From an uncultured Eubacteriales bacterium (GTDB lineage Bacteria > Bacillota > Clostridia > Oscillospirales > Oscillospiraceae): a stretch of DNA of 35,699 nucleotides. This document shows, piece after piece, positions 1 through 8,361 of the stretch. Location: the NCBI GenBank assembly GCA_900550165.1, contig URQY01000014.1, positions 1-35,699 on the forward strand, in the 5' to 3' direction. The notes beneath the pieces are model-generated. The model was not told the DNA's origin. It was given only the letters and a program-made list of their open reading frames with translations, and searched no databases. The stretch's first letter is position 1, and every line of letters begins with the position of its first letter. The position numbers were made by a program, and so were the translations under genes.

Positions 1-420
<420 letters not shown>

Positions 421-424
421 CACT

Positions 425-1315
425 ATGCGCAAACACGACTTTACTTACTTTTTCGGCGAGGGCGTGCGGAATATGTTTTCGCACGGCTTCATGTCGTTCG
501 CGGCGGTTGGCATCACGGTGGCGTGCCTTGTGGTCATGGGTACGTTCTCCCTTGTCGCCTATAACGCGCAGGTCCAGCTCCAGCAGCTTGAGAGCGAGTA
601 CGAGATCCTCGCCTTTGTGGATGAAGCCTATGACGATGCGCAGACCGCGGCCGTCGGCCGCGCCATCGAGCAGCGCGAGAACGTCAAGGAATGCGTCTTT
701 ATCAGCAAGGAGAAGGCGATCGAATCCTTCGAAGAAAAGTATGAAGGCGACGAGCTCTTCCAGAACCTTGACCCCGAGATCCTGCGCGATCGCTACGCCG
801 TATTTGTCTACGACTTAAACGATGCCGGGAAGACCGCGCAGGACCTGCTCGACAATGTGCCGGGCGTTGCCAAGGTCCGCGTGGACGAGGACATCGCCGG
901 CGGCTTCATCGCGCTGCGAAATGTTGCGGGCGTTGTGTGCGCTGCGCTTATCGCGATCCTGCTGCTCGTGTCGGTCTTCATCATCTCCAACACCATCAAG
1001 CTCACGACCTTTGACCGCCGCGACGAGATCGCCATCATGAAGATGGTCGGTGCGACGAACGGCTTCATCCGCTGGCCGTTCGTGTACGAAGGTTTTATGA
1101 TCGGCCTTCTCAGCGCGGTGCTGGGCTTTGGCCTGCAGTGGCTGCTGTATGAATCCGTCGCAAAGAGCCTTGCCATGTCCGATAGATTGCAGCTTCTGAC
1201 CATCGTGGATTTTACGACCATCTGGCAGCCTGTCGCCGCCATCTTTGCCGCTGCCGGTATCCTCATCGGCGTGGGCGGCAGCCTGACGGCCATCCGCAAG
1301 TTCCTGCACGTGTAA
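425..1315 (+). CDS. ftsX: Cell division protein FtsX
   Basis: The 296-residue product has the FtsX layout: a short cytoplasmic N-terminus, one membrane segment (about residues 20-43), an extracellular domain of about 120 residues, then three C-terminal membrane segments. The segment after the second helix, with TFDRRDEIAIMKMVGA, is the characteristic MacB/FtsX-like cytoplasmic loop. FtsX is the membrane partner of FtsE and passes the ATPase signal to a periplasmic or extracellular hydrolase. The ATG at 425 is chosen because GAGG at 414-417 lies 7 bases upstream; an upstream in-frame codon at 311 would run deep into ftsE. The gene ends 11 bases before the M23 hydrolase, consistent with one transcript. 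Confidence 0.95.
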   Translation: MRKHDFTYFFGEGVRNMFSHGFMSFAAVGITVACLVVMGTFSLVAYNAQVQLQQLESEYEILAFVDEAYDDAQTAAVGRAIEQRENVKECVFISKEKAIESFEEKYEGDELFQNLDPEILRDRYAVFVYDLNDAGKTAQDLLDNVPGVAKVRVDEDIAGGFIALRNVAGVVCAALIAILLLVSVFIISNTIKLTTFDRRDEIAIMKMVGATNGFIRWPFVYEGFMIGLLSAVLGFGLQWLLYESVAKSLAMSDRLQLLTIVDFTTIWQPVAAIFAAAGILIGVGGSLTAIRKFLHV

Positions 1316-1326
1316 AGGAGGCAGGC

Positions 1327-2529
1327 ATGAAAAAAAGTATTTTGCGCGTGCTTCTGGTCCTTGCCGTCGTCTGCTCGCTCACGCTCTGCGAGCTGACGCC
1401 CTTTTCCATGGTGCAGGACGCCTCCGCCGTCACGCAGGCGGATATCGACAAGCTCAAGAACGAGCTCAGCGGCATGAACTCGGAAAAGTCGCAGCTTGAA
1501 AAGGAGCTCAAGTCCATCCAGAGCGACAAGAGCGCCGCGCTTGCGCAGAAAGAGAACATCGACAAGCAGATCAACCTTCTCCAATCGGAGATCTCAGGCG
1601 TTGAAAAGCTCATCGGCGAGTACGAAACGCTCATCGAGCAGACCGAGCAGGAGATCCGCGAAAACGAAGAGGAAGAGGCGCGCCAGTACGAAAAGTTCTG
1701 CCAGCGCGTGCGCGCGATGGAAGAGCGCGGCACCATCTCCTACTGGTCGGTGCTGTTCGACTCGGCGAGCTTTTCCGACTTGCTCAGCGCCATGGACTTC
1801 ATCAGCGAGATCATGGACAGCGACCAGAAGGTCATCGACGATCTGCGCGCCCTGCGCGAGCAGATCGAGCAGAAGAAGGCCTCGCTCGAATCGTCGCTCG
1901 CCGAGCAGCAGAGCGCCAAGGAGACGCTCGTTGCCAAAAAGAGCGAGCTGAGCACCCAGCGCGCGGCGGCGGAAAAGGTCCTCGCCGACCTCAAGGCCAA
2001 CGAAGCGCAGTATAAGCAGGTGCTTTCGGAAAAGGAAGCGGCGATGGAGAGCCAGCAGGCCGAGATCGTGCGTCTTTCCCGCGAGCTGGCCGCGCAAAGC
2101 GGCAACACCACCGCGACCTCCGGCGGCTATATCTGGCCGTGCTCGAGCAAATACGTCACCTCTCCCCTCGGCTCGCGCTATACGGGCATCGCGGGCGCTT
2201 CGACCAACCACGCGGGCATCGACATCGGCCGCGTCGGATACACGACGCAGGCCGTCGCTGCCAAGGCGGGCACGGTCATCATTTCGTCCTACAATAAATA
2301 CCGCGGCAACTATGTCGTCGTCAGCCACGGCAGCGGCAACACGACCACCTATCAGCATCTGTCGTCCCGCTCGGTCAGCGTGGGCGATAAGGTCGCGCAG
2401 GGTCAGGTCGTCGGCATCACCGGCACGACCGGTGTGAGCAGCGGCCCGCACCTGCACTTTGAGATCACCGAAAACGGCAAGATCGTCGATCCGCTCAAGT
2501 ACCTCACCAACTATATCAAGGGTTGGTAG
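1327..2529 (+). CDS. Secreted coiled-coil murein hydrolase activator / M23 (LytM) peptidase
   Basis: The 400-residue protein begins with an export signal (MKKSILRVLLVLAVVCSLTL), followed by a long coiled coil (about residues 38-255, rich in Lys/Glu/Gln) and a C-terminal LytM/M23 domain (about 270-395). The zinc ligands appear intact: H295 and D299 in NHAGID, and H375/H377 in PHLHFE, so catalytic endopeptidase activity is likely, unlike degenerate EnvC-type activators. AAGGAGG at 1315-1321 sits 5 bases before the ATG and overlaps the ftsX stop, supporting translational coupling. By position and architecture it is the probable FtsEX-controlled hydrolase of this cell (functional analogue of PcsB, CwlO or EnvC). 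The actual bond cleaved cannot be read from the sequence. Confidence 0.9.
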   Translation: MKKSILRVLLVLAVVCSLTLCELTPFSMVQDASAVTQADIDKLKNELSGMNSEKSQLEKELKSIQSDKSAALAQKENIDKQINLLQSEISGVEKLIGEYETLIEQTEQEIRENEEEEARQYEKFCQRVRAMEERGTISYWSVLFDSASFSDLLSAMDFISEIMDSDQKVIDDLRALREQIEQKKASLESSLAEQQSAKETLVAKKSELSTQRAAAEKVLADLKANEAQYKQVLSEKEAAMESQQAEIVRLSRELAAQSGNTTATSGGYIWPCSSKYVTSPLGSRYTGIAGASTNHAGIDIGRVGYTTQAVAAKAGTVIISSYNKYRGNYVVVSHGSGNTTTYQHLSSRSVSVGDKVAQGQVVGITGTTGVSSGPHLHFEITENGKIVDPLKYLTNYIKGW

Positions 2530-2534
2530 ACCGC

Positions 2535-2625
2535 ATGACACATGAGCTCCCCCGCCGCATCCCGGCGGGAAGCCTTTGCGTGGAAGGCGCGAATGCAATA
2601 AAGTGATTTCGCTTTCGTGTGTCAT
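2535..2625 (+). other. Multibranch inverted-repeat structure downstream of the M23 gene
   Basis: ATGACACA (2535-2542) and TGTGTCAT (2618-2625) form a perfect outer 8-bp stem. It encloses a perfect 7-bp hairpin CCCGCCG/CGGCGGG (2551-2557 with 2563-2569) and a 5-bp hairpin GCCTT/AAGGC (2572-2576 with 2584-2588). The right outer arm could also pair with a second TGACACA at 2684-2690. No T-run follows, so a simple terminator is unlikely. It lies 6 bases after the M23 stop and could be a 3' UTR fold or part of a repeat element. Confidence 0.5.
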
Positions 2626-2713
2626 TTGAAAGGTTTACATAACTTTTTACTGTGTCTTTTTTGGGTCATCCTGCGAGACATTCTGACACATCGACGCACA
2701 TCCCCGCGCAGCC

Positions 2714-2762
2714 CGCAAACCCTTGCAAATACTGAATTTTTCAGCAATTGCAAGGGTTTGCG
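2714..2762. repeat. Perfect 15-bp inverted repeat with nested hairpin, attachment-site-like
   Basis: CGCAAACCCTTGCAA (2714-2728) is exactly inverted at 2748-2762. The 19-base spacer itself contains CTGAA/TTCAG (2732-2736 with 2740-2744). Upstream, 2660-2705 carries loosely repeated GGTCAT, GAGACAT, GACACAT and CGCACAT words. Downstream to 2880 the DNA is AT-rich and without a credible gene. There is no T-tract, so it is not a terminator. The layout of inverted core plus flanking short repeats resembles tyrosine recombinase attachment sites, but no integrase lies in the window and this is inference. Confidence 0.5.
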
Positions 2763-2888
2763 AGGATTTATCAGATTTAATACTTTTGTAACAATTACCC
2801 CCGAACTTTGTTAACAAGCGTCCTTTATCTTAATACTTGCAAGAGACAATAGCTTCTTTTCATCCAATCTTCCATCTTATAAGAAAAG

Positions 2889-2911
2889 GGACGCCGTGAG
2901 GCGTCCTTTTT
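2889..2911 (-). terminator. Bidirectional intrinsic terminator
   Basis: GGACGCC-GTGA-GGCGTCC (2889-2906) is followed by TTTTT on the plus strand and preceded by AAGAAAAG, so it reads as a terminator in both directions. The nearest user is the minus-strand membrane protein gene ending at 2938. Confidence 0.85.
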
Positions 2912-2937
2912 CGTTTTATGGATTTTCTTTTCTTCTC

Positions 2938-3678
2938 TCAGGGGTCAAAGTCCGCCGCCGCACCGATGCCGAGCGCGATGCAGATGCCGCCCGCGTAGAA
3001 CAGGATATCCTCCAGCGCGGGACGGGCGGCGATGGCCGCGGCGCAGAGGATGATGCTCATCTCGCACACGGGCACCAGCAGCCGCGGCGCACCGTTGCGG
3101 AAGGCGAAGGCCGCAAATTCGAGCAGCAGCACCGTCAGCGCCGCGAGCGCCAGCGTTTCGACATAGTAATGGCGCAGGATGGGGTCCGCCGCATGGTCGC
3201 GGTAGAAGAGGATGAGCGTGAGCACCAGCGCGCACACCGGCACCAGCAGCACAACGCCCGGAAAGCTCGCGCGGCGGCGCAGCGCCGTCGTCGCGTAAAG
3301 CAGACACACCGCCCCCGCCGCGACAAAGGCCGACATGAGCATCGTGAGCGTCGTGCGCTGGGAGAAGACCAGCGCGCATACGGCCGAGCCGACGAGCGCG
3401 AAGCTGCCGACCACCATCAGCATCACGGCAAACGTGGAACGCTCAAAGTCAAGGTAGAGGTCCATCCCCGCGCAGAGCTCGCGCTGGGCGGGAAGCCTCC
3501 GTGCGAGCAGGACCGTCACCACCACGGCGGCGGCGAGCAGCACCGGCAGCGCCAGCGTTTGGGCGTTCATCGCGACTGGAAGGCCGCTCTCGTCAAAGCC
3601 ATGGGCCAGCAGGCCGAGCCGCAGCAGCACCGCCGCCGCAGAGAAGAGCGCCACCATGATCCAATGTACGATCTTCAC
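2938..3678 (-). CDS. Polytopic membrane protein of unknown function
   Basis: I do not recognise this family. The 246-residue product is almost all hydrophobic, with about seven predicted membrane helices: an N-terminal helix (about 3-26), a pair around 40-60 and 83-107, and further helices to about 240. Short loops contain Arg/Lys clusters such as LARRLPAQRE and TTALRRR, and the tail is DFDP. The start is GTG at 3678, with AAAGGA 10 bases upstream. A good SigA-type promoter lies at 3760-3788, and a terminator follows at 2889-2911, so it is probably a single-gene transcript. It is divergent from spoIID; whether that has functional meaning is not shown. Confidence 0.75.
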   Translation of the reverse strand: MKIVHWIMVALFSAAAVLLRLGLLAHGFDESGLPVAMNAQTLALPVLLAAAVVVTVLLARRLPAQRELCAGMDLYLDFERSTFAVMLMVVGSFALVGSAVCALVFSQRTTLTMLMSAFVAAGAVCLLYATTALRRRASFPGVVLLVPVCALVLTLILFYRDHAADPILRHYYVETLALAALTVLLLEFAAFAFRNGAPRLLVPVCEMSIILCAAAIAARPALEDILFYAGGICIALGIGAAADFDP

Positions 3679-3759
3679 AAGTATCAGATCCTTTCTGTTT
3701 CTGTCATCCGCCGCGCGGAGTCCGCGCGCAGGAAGATCCGAATCAATTCATATTTTTAT

Positions 3760-3788
3760 ATGATAGCACAGCTCACTCCGTTTGTCCA
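3760..3788 (-). promoter_or_regulatory. SigA-type promoter of the membrane protein gene
   Basis: On the minus strand, TGGACA (3783-3788) and TATCAT (3760-3765) are separated by 17 bases, upstream of the GTG at 3678. Confidence 0.6.
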
Positions 3789-3872
3789 TGCATCATTTTG
3801 CGGACAAGACTCACATACACTGCTAAAAGAGATCAACGACTGCGGCGCAGCCGCCGCAAGGAGGAACCCGCT

Positions 3873-4880
3873 TTGAAACATTTGCTTCGCATCACCGTCC
3901 TGCTCATCGGCTTCATCTGGATCCTCGCCTGGGCAGCGGCCGGGCGCTTCGACGACGGCCCCGCTTCCTCGGACGACGCCCCCTCGCCCGCGCCGGCCGG
4001 CGAAACAGTCGCTCCCGGCGAACGCGACAGCGCGAAAACGCTGCGCGTCCAGGTCCGGGGCGAGGTGCAGGAGATGGACATGGGCACGTATCTGCTCGGT
4101 GTGCTGCGCGCGGAGATGCCCGCCTCATTCGAGGAGGAGGCGCTCAAGGCGCAGGCCATCGCCGCGCGCACCTACACGCTCTACCGCATCCGCGGCGGCG
4201 GCAGCGCGAATCACCCGGACGCCGACGCCTGCGACGACCACACCTGCTGCAAAGCGTACCTGAGCGCTGAGCAGGCCGCGTCGAACTGGGGCAGCATGGC
4301 CGTCTACTACGAGGAAAAGCTCGCGCGCGCCGTGAGCGAAACGGACGGCGAGGTCCTGCTCTACGACGGCGTTCCCATCCTCGCGGTGTTCTTCTCCTCC
4401 GCCGACGGCAGCACGCAGGGCGCGGGCGACGTGTGGATGAACGACCTGCCGTACCTCCAAAGTGTCTCGAGCCCCGAAAACGAGGAGCTCGTGCCGAATT
4501 ACTATTCGACCGCTTCCTTCACCGCCGGGGAGTTCCGCTCGCTCATCCTCCAGTCCTATCCGGACGCCGATCTCTCCGGCGATGCGGGCACATGGGTGCG
4601 CGACATTATGCGCAACGACTCGGACTATGTCGCCTCCGTGACGGTCGGCGGCATCAAAATGCGCGGCAACGACCTGCGCACCGCGCTCTCGCTGCGCTCG
4701 CCGTCGTTCACGGTGGAGTACAAGGACAACACCTTCACCTTCCATGTCACGGGCTACGGCCACGGCGTCGGCATGAGCCAATACGGGGCGAACGCGCTTG
4801 CCAAGGAGGGATACTCCGCCGAGGAGATCGTGCAGCACTATTTCTCGGGCGCGGCCGTCGGCTATTATGACGCCGCATGA
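3873..4880 (+). CDS. spoIID: Stage II sporulation protein D (SpoIID), septal peptidoglycan lytic transglycosylase
   Basis: SpoIID cleaves peptidoglycan glycan strands without water during engulfment, working with SpoIIP and SpoIIM at the septal membrane. The 335-residue protein has an N-terminal membrane anchor (about residues 3-23), a Pro/Ala/Asp-rich linker and the SpoIID domain. The block YLLGVLRAEMPASFEEEALKAQAIAARTY contains the presumed catalytic glutamate at E81. The C120-DDHT-C125-C126 segment matches the cysteine-rich metal site described in clostridial SpoIID. The C-terminal GYGHGVGMSQYGANALA block is a family hallmark. I chose TTG at 3873 because AAGGAGG (3858-3864) is 8 bases upstream and the signal anchor begins there; upstream in-frame sequence is basic and unlike the family. 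SpoIID-like proteins in non-sporulation roles exist, but Spo0A and SpoIVB are nearby. Confidence 0.92.
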   Translation: MKHLLRITVLLIGFIWILAWAAAGRFDDGPASSDDAPSPAPAGETVAPGERDSAKTLRVQVRGEVQEMDMGTYLLGVLRAEMPASFEEEALKAQAIAARTYTLYRIRGGGSANHPDADACDDHTCCKAYLSAEQAASNWGSMAVYYEEKLARAVSETDGEVLLYDGVPILAVFFSSADGSTQGAGDVWMNDLPYLQSVSSPENEELVPNYYSTASFTAGEFRSLILQSYPDADLSGDAGTWVRDIMRNDSDYVASVTVGGIKMRGNDLRTALSLRSPSFTVEYKDNTFTFHVTGYGHGVGMSQYGANALAKEGYSAEEIVQHYFSGAAVGYYDAA

Positions 4881-4891
4881 CGCGCAGGATA

Positions 4892-4920
4892 TTGCAAACC
4901 GTGCGGAAAATTGATATAAT
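4892..4920 (+). promoter_or_regulatory. SigA-type promoter before the deacetylase-like gene
   Basis: TTGCAA (4892-4897), a 17-base spacer and a perfect TATAAT (4915-4920) lie just after the spoIID stop. Transcription would begin near 4927, ahead of CGGAGG at 4937-4942. Confidence 0.8.
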
Positions 4921-4950
4921 AACAGGATAAAGCAAACGGAGGTGACGGTG

Positions 4951-6072
4951 ATGAGGTACAAGCGGCTTTTGTGCCTGCTGCTGACGGTTTTGATGCTCTG
5001 CTCGCTCGTTCCCGAAACGACGCTTGCCGACACGACGGTCTATTTCACCGCCGTCAACGACCAGCTGCTGAGCCTGAGCGACGACACAATGCCCTTCTGG
5101 TCTGGCGGGCGGCTGTATTTTTCCAGCACCGCCATCTCCGGCTCGGACCTCGGTATCTTTTATTCCCGCAGCCGCGACAAGCAGACCGCCGTTGTGTATC
5201 GCCAGGGCAGCGCGCTCACGTTCGATCTTGCGAGCGGCGCAGTGAGCGACCAGAACGAACGGTCGTACAGCGGCGCAGCCATCGTGCGCGGCGACGTGGT
5301 CTTTCTGCCCGTCGACCTGCTGACGCGGTTTTTCGCGCTCGACTACAGCTACACGCGCATCTCCTATGGCTACCTTGTGCGCATCAAGAGCGACTCGGTC
5401 GTGCTGTCGGACGCAAAGTTCATCGATGCGGCCGCGGCTCCCATGGCACAGCGCTACAATGAATACATCAAGGCGCACACGGACGAGCTCGCGCCGGACG
5501 ATACGCCACAGCCCAACGCGGACAACGACGCAGATCCCGTCTACCTCGCCCTTTCCGTGACGGACGAGGCGCTTTCGCTCGAGCTTTTATCCGCGCTGGA
5601 GAATATCGGCGCAAGGGCGACCTTCCTCTTCACGGAAAAGGAGCTCGCCGAGTCGGGCGATCTGCTGCGCCGTCTCAGCGTTGTCGGCAGCGCCGTCGCG
5701 CTGAAGGTCGACGCCTCGGCGGGCGGCGGACGCACCGTCGCCGCCATCGAGCGCGCGAACGACGCGCTCTGGACCGCTTGCAACCGCAAGGCCCGCCTCG
5801 TCCTGCTGGAAAACGCCGCGGACGAAACAGTGCGCGCCGTGCAGAACGCGGGCTACTGCCCCATCGTCTTTGACCTTGACTACAGCGCAGGGCTCCCTTC
5901 TGTCTCGCGCGCGGTCAGCGCGATGCAGCGCGCGACGCGCGGCTGCACGGTGCTGCTCGGCGACGATACGTCCGTGCAGGAGGACTGGACCCCGCTCCTC
6001 ACCCGCCTGCACGCGAACGGACTGCCCATCACAGCGCTCAACGAGCTTTCCGCCCGCGGGAGCGCATCTTAA
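4951..6072 (+). CDS. Secreted protein with copper-amine-oxidase-like N-domain and degenerate polysaccharide deacetylase-like C-domain
   Basis: The 373-residue product starts with a signal peptide (RYKRLLCLLLTVLMLCSLVPETTLA). Residues about 28-150 contain a segment (GDVVFLPVDLLTRFFALDYSY) resembling copper amine oxidase N-terminal-type repeats, which are common in exported Firmicutes wall proteins. Residues about 195-365 resemble the NodB polysaccharide deacetylase fold: VYLALSVTDEALSLELLSALENIGARATFLFT aligns with the usual first strand and helix. The TFDDG metal/catalytic motif reads LSVTDEA, however, and the HxxxH metal site is replaced by GSAVALKVDAS, so I expect no deacetylase activity. 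ATG at 4951 follows CGGAGG by 8 bases. It has its own promoter between spoIID and the two-component genes. A role in wall or polysaccharide binding is inferred only. Confidence 0.7.
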   Translation: MRYKRLLCLLLTVLMLCSLVPETTLADTTVYFTAVNDQLLSLSDDTMPFWSGGRLYFSSTAISGSDLGIFYSRSRDKQTAVVYRQGSALTFDLASGAVSDQNERSYSGAAIVRGDVVFLPVDLLTRFFALDYSYTRISYGYLVRIKSDSVVLSDAKFIDAAAAPMAQRYNEYIKAHTDELAPDDTPQPNADNDADPVYLALSVTDEALSLELLSALENIGARATFLFTEKELAESGDLLRRLSVVGSAVALKVDASAGGGRTVAAIERANDALWTACNRKARLVLLENAADETVRAVQNAGYCPIVFDLDYSAGLPSVSRAVSAMQRATRGCTVLLGDDTSVQEDWTPLLTRLHANGLPITALNELSARGSAS

Positions 6073-6079
6073 CAAAAAG

Positions 6080-6110
6080 TTCAGGAAAAGCGCGCGGTAT
6101 CGCGTATAAT
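6080..6110 (+). promoter_or_regulatory. Probable promoter of the two-component/HtrA operon
   Basis: A perfect TATAAT at 6105-6110 precedes the regulator start by 58 bases. The -35 is poor: TTCAGG at 6080-6085 would leave a 19-base spacer. A weak -35 suggests activator dependence, possibly autoregulation by the encoded regulator, but no operator is evident. Confidence 0.5.
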
Positions 6111-6168
6111 AACGGTAAGCAACGAATCACAGAAGAAAGGCGCACACTTGTGCGAAAAGGGTAGCGGC

Positions 6169-6849
6169 ATGGCACGCAATATTCTTGTCGTGGAAGATGA
6201 CAATAATATCTCCAACCTGATCAAAATGTATCTCGACAAGGAGGGCTTCGACGTCCGCATCGCCGCCGACGGCGGCAAGGCGGTCGAGGAATTCAAAGCG
6301 CAGGAGCCCGACCTTGTGCTGCTCGACGTGATGCTCCCCGTACTCGACGGCTGGGGCGTATGCGCGAAGATCCGCGAAACGTCGAAGTGCCCGATCATCA
6401 TGCTCACCGCCAAGGGTGAGGTCAACGACCGCATCCACGGGCTGGAAATGGGCGCAGACGACTATGTCGTCAAGCCCTTTGAGATGAAGGAGCTGCTCGC
6501 GCGCATCAACGCCGTGCTCCGCCGCAGCGAGATCCCCGACGACACGCACAAGCGCCTCACGTTCGACAAGCTCGTCATCGACCTGGACTCCTACGAGCTC
6601 ATCGTCGACGGCAAGAAGATCGACACGCCGCCCAAAGAGCTGGAGCTGCTCTACCATCTCGCCGCCACGCCCAACCGCGTCTACACGCGCAACCAACTGC
6701 TCGACGAGGTGTGGGGCTTCGACTACTTCGGCGACTCGCGCACGGTGGACGTGCACGTCAAGCGCCTGCGCGAAAAGGTCGAAAATGTCAGCGATCAGTG
6801 GGCGCTCAAGACCGTCTGGGGCGTCGGCTACAAGTTTGAAGTAAAGTGA
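6169..6849 (+). CDS. OmpR/PhoB-family response regulator
   Basis: This 226-residue cytoplasmic transcription factor has a receiver domain (about 1-118) and a winged-helix DNA-binding domain (about 130-225). The acidic pair is in VVEDDNN, the phosphoacceptor is D53 in LVLLDVMLP, the conserved threonine is in MLTAKG and the lysine in VVKPFE. The C-terminal RTVDVHVKRLREKVE and VWGVGYKFE blocks are typical of OmpR/PhoB. ATG at 6169 is preceded by AAAAGGG at 6155-6161; an in-frame TTG at 6148 is the alternative. The stop is 7 bases before the histidine kinase, its probable partner. The signal and regulon are unknown; the order regulator-kinase-HtrA recalls the WalRK (YycFG) locus but is not proof of it. 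Confidence 0.92.
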   Translation: MARNILVVEDDNNISNLIKMYLDKEGFDVRIAADGGKAVEEFKAQEPDLVLLDVMLPVLDGWGVCAKIRETSKCPIIMLTAKGEVNDRIHGLEMGADDYVVKPFEMKELLARINAVLRRSEIPDDTHKRLTFDKLVIDLDSYELIVDGKKIDTPPKELELLYHLAATPNRVYTRNQLLDEVWGFDYFGDSRTVDVHVKRLREKVENVSDQWALKTVWGVGYKFEVK

Positions 6850-6856
6850 TATCCCC

Positions 6857-8338
6857 ATGGCAGAAGAAAAGAAAGAAAAAAAGCCCAAGAAAGGCTGGTC
6901 GCTGAAGATCAAAAAGCGCTGCCTGACGATCTACTGGCAGAATTTTATGCTCACGGCCAGCGTCGTGATGCTGACGCTGGCGCTCCTCGGCAGCGCGTTC
7001 TTCGCGCTGACGTATTCCTATGCCGTCGATGAGCGCAGCGAACAGATGCAGAGCAAGGCGACCATCGTCTCGCACATGGTCTCCTCGTATATCGAGAGCG
7101 GCTCGCTCACAGGTCTGCGCGAGCTTGCAAATTTCGCCTCCAACGTGACGGATGCTCAGTTTCTCATCTGCAACACCGACGGCGATCTGCTTCTTACGAC
7201 CGATCCGACGCTTGCCAACCGCGTGCTGACGATGCCGCAGGAGGTGATCGACGGCGCGATGAGCGGCGACGCATACACCACGCGCACCACGCTCGGCGGC
7301 ATTTATGAGGAGACCCATTTTGTTGTCGGCGTGCCCATCGAATCGAACGGCGCGCTGGTCGGCTTTGTGCTGGCCGTGACCGGTGCGCGGGCGCTGACGA
7401 CGATGTGGCGCACGTTCATCGGCCTCTTCTTCATGACGGCGGTGACGGTGCTGCTGCTCTCGTTCGTCGTGAGCGCGTGGGTCAGTATGCGCCAGTCGCG
7501 CCCCATCCACGAGATGGCGGAGGCAACGCGCCGCTTTGCCGACGGCAACTTTGACGTGAGGATGCACAACTACGAGGGCGTGACGGAAATCTCCGAGCTT
7601 ACCGAGGCGTTCAACAGCATGGCCGACTCCCTGCAGGAAACGGAGCGCCAGCGCCGCGAATTCATCGCAAACGTCTCCCACGAGCTGAAGACCCCCATGA
7701 CGACCATCGCCGGCTATACCGACGGCATTTTAGACGGCACCATCCCGCCCGAGCAGGAAAAGGAATACCTGCGCATCATCTCGGACGAGGCGCGGCGGCT
7801 GTCCCGCCTTGTGCGCCGGATGCTCGAGGTCTCGCAGCTTCAATCGCGCGATCTGACGCGCACAAAGGCGCCCTTCGACGTGTGCGAGAGTATGCGCCGC
7901 GTGCTCATCTCGATGGAAAAGAAGATCACCGACCGCGGGCTCGATGTGGATGCCGACATTCCCGACGGCAGCATCATGGTCCTTGGCGACAACGATCTCA
8001 TCACGCAGGTCATCTACAACCTGCTCGAAAACGCGACAAAGTTCGCCCGCGCGGGCTCGGCGCTCTACCTCGGCGTGACCACGCTGAACGGCAAGGCGCT
8101 CGTGTCGGTCCGCAACGAGGGCGACACCATCCCCGCCGAAGAGATCCCGCTGCTCTTTGAGCGCTTCCACAAGAGCGACAAATCCCGTTCGGAGGATAAA
8201 GACGGCGTCGGCCTTGGCCTTTACGTGGTCAAGACCATTCTGGAGCAGCACAAGGAGCATATCGCCGTGACCAGCGAAAACGGTCTCACGACCTTCACCT
8301 TCACCATCACGCTGGCGGGCGGCCTGACCCCGCAGTAA
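6857..8338 (+). CDS. Membrane sensor histidine kinase with HAMP domain
   Basis: The 493-residue kinase begins with an unusually Lys/Glu-rich cytoplasmic stretch (1-22), then TM1 (about 30-53), an extracellular sensor domain of about 130 residues, and TM2 (about 186-209). A HAMP domain spans about 210-262, followed by HisKA with the phosphoacceptor H275 in ANVSHELKTPM. The catalytic ATP-binding domain shows the N-box NLLENATKFA and the G-box DGVGLGLYVVKTI. This is the PhoR/ResE/WalK type of layout, without an evident PAS domain. It should phosphorylate the regulator encoded 7 bases upstream. Its ribosome site is weak, suggesting lower expression than the regulator or coupling. An HtrA protease follows 23 bases downstream, suggesting a cell-envelope stress circuit (inference). 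Confidence 0.92.
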   Translation: MAEEKKEKKPKKGWSLKIKKRCLTIYWQNFMLTASVVMLTLALLGSAFFALTYSYAVDERSEQMQSKATIVSHMVSSYIESGSLTGLRELANFASNVTDAQFLICNTDGDLLLTTDPTLANRVLTMPQEVIDGAMSGDAYTTRTTLGGIYEETHFVVGVPIESNGALVGFVLAVTGARALTTMWRTFIGLFFMTAVTVLLLSFVVSAWVSMRQSRPIHEMAEATRRFADGNFDVRMHNYEGVTEISELTEAFNSMADSLQETERQRREFIANVSHELKTPMTTIAGYTDGILDGTIPPEQEKEYLRIISDEARRLSRLVRRMLEVSQLQSRDLTRTKAPFDVCESMRRVLISMEKKITDRGLDVDADIPDGSIMVLGDNDLITQVIYNLLENATKFARAGSALYLGVTTLNGKALVSVRNEGDTIPAEEIPLLFERFHKSDKSRSEDKDGVGLGLYVVKTILEQHKEHIAVTSENGLTTFTFTITLAGGLTPQ

Positions 8339-8361
8339 CGTCCCACAGGAGAACTCAGCTT

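Noticed and set aside
2617..2814. 65-codon plus-strand frame in the gap after the M23 gene
   Set aside because: It runs through the inverted repeats, has no ribosome site and gives a product of no recognisable character.
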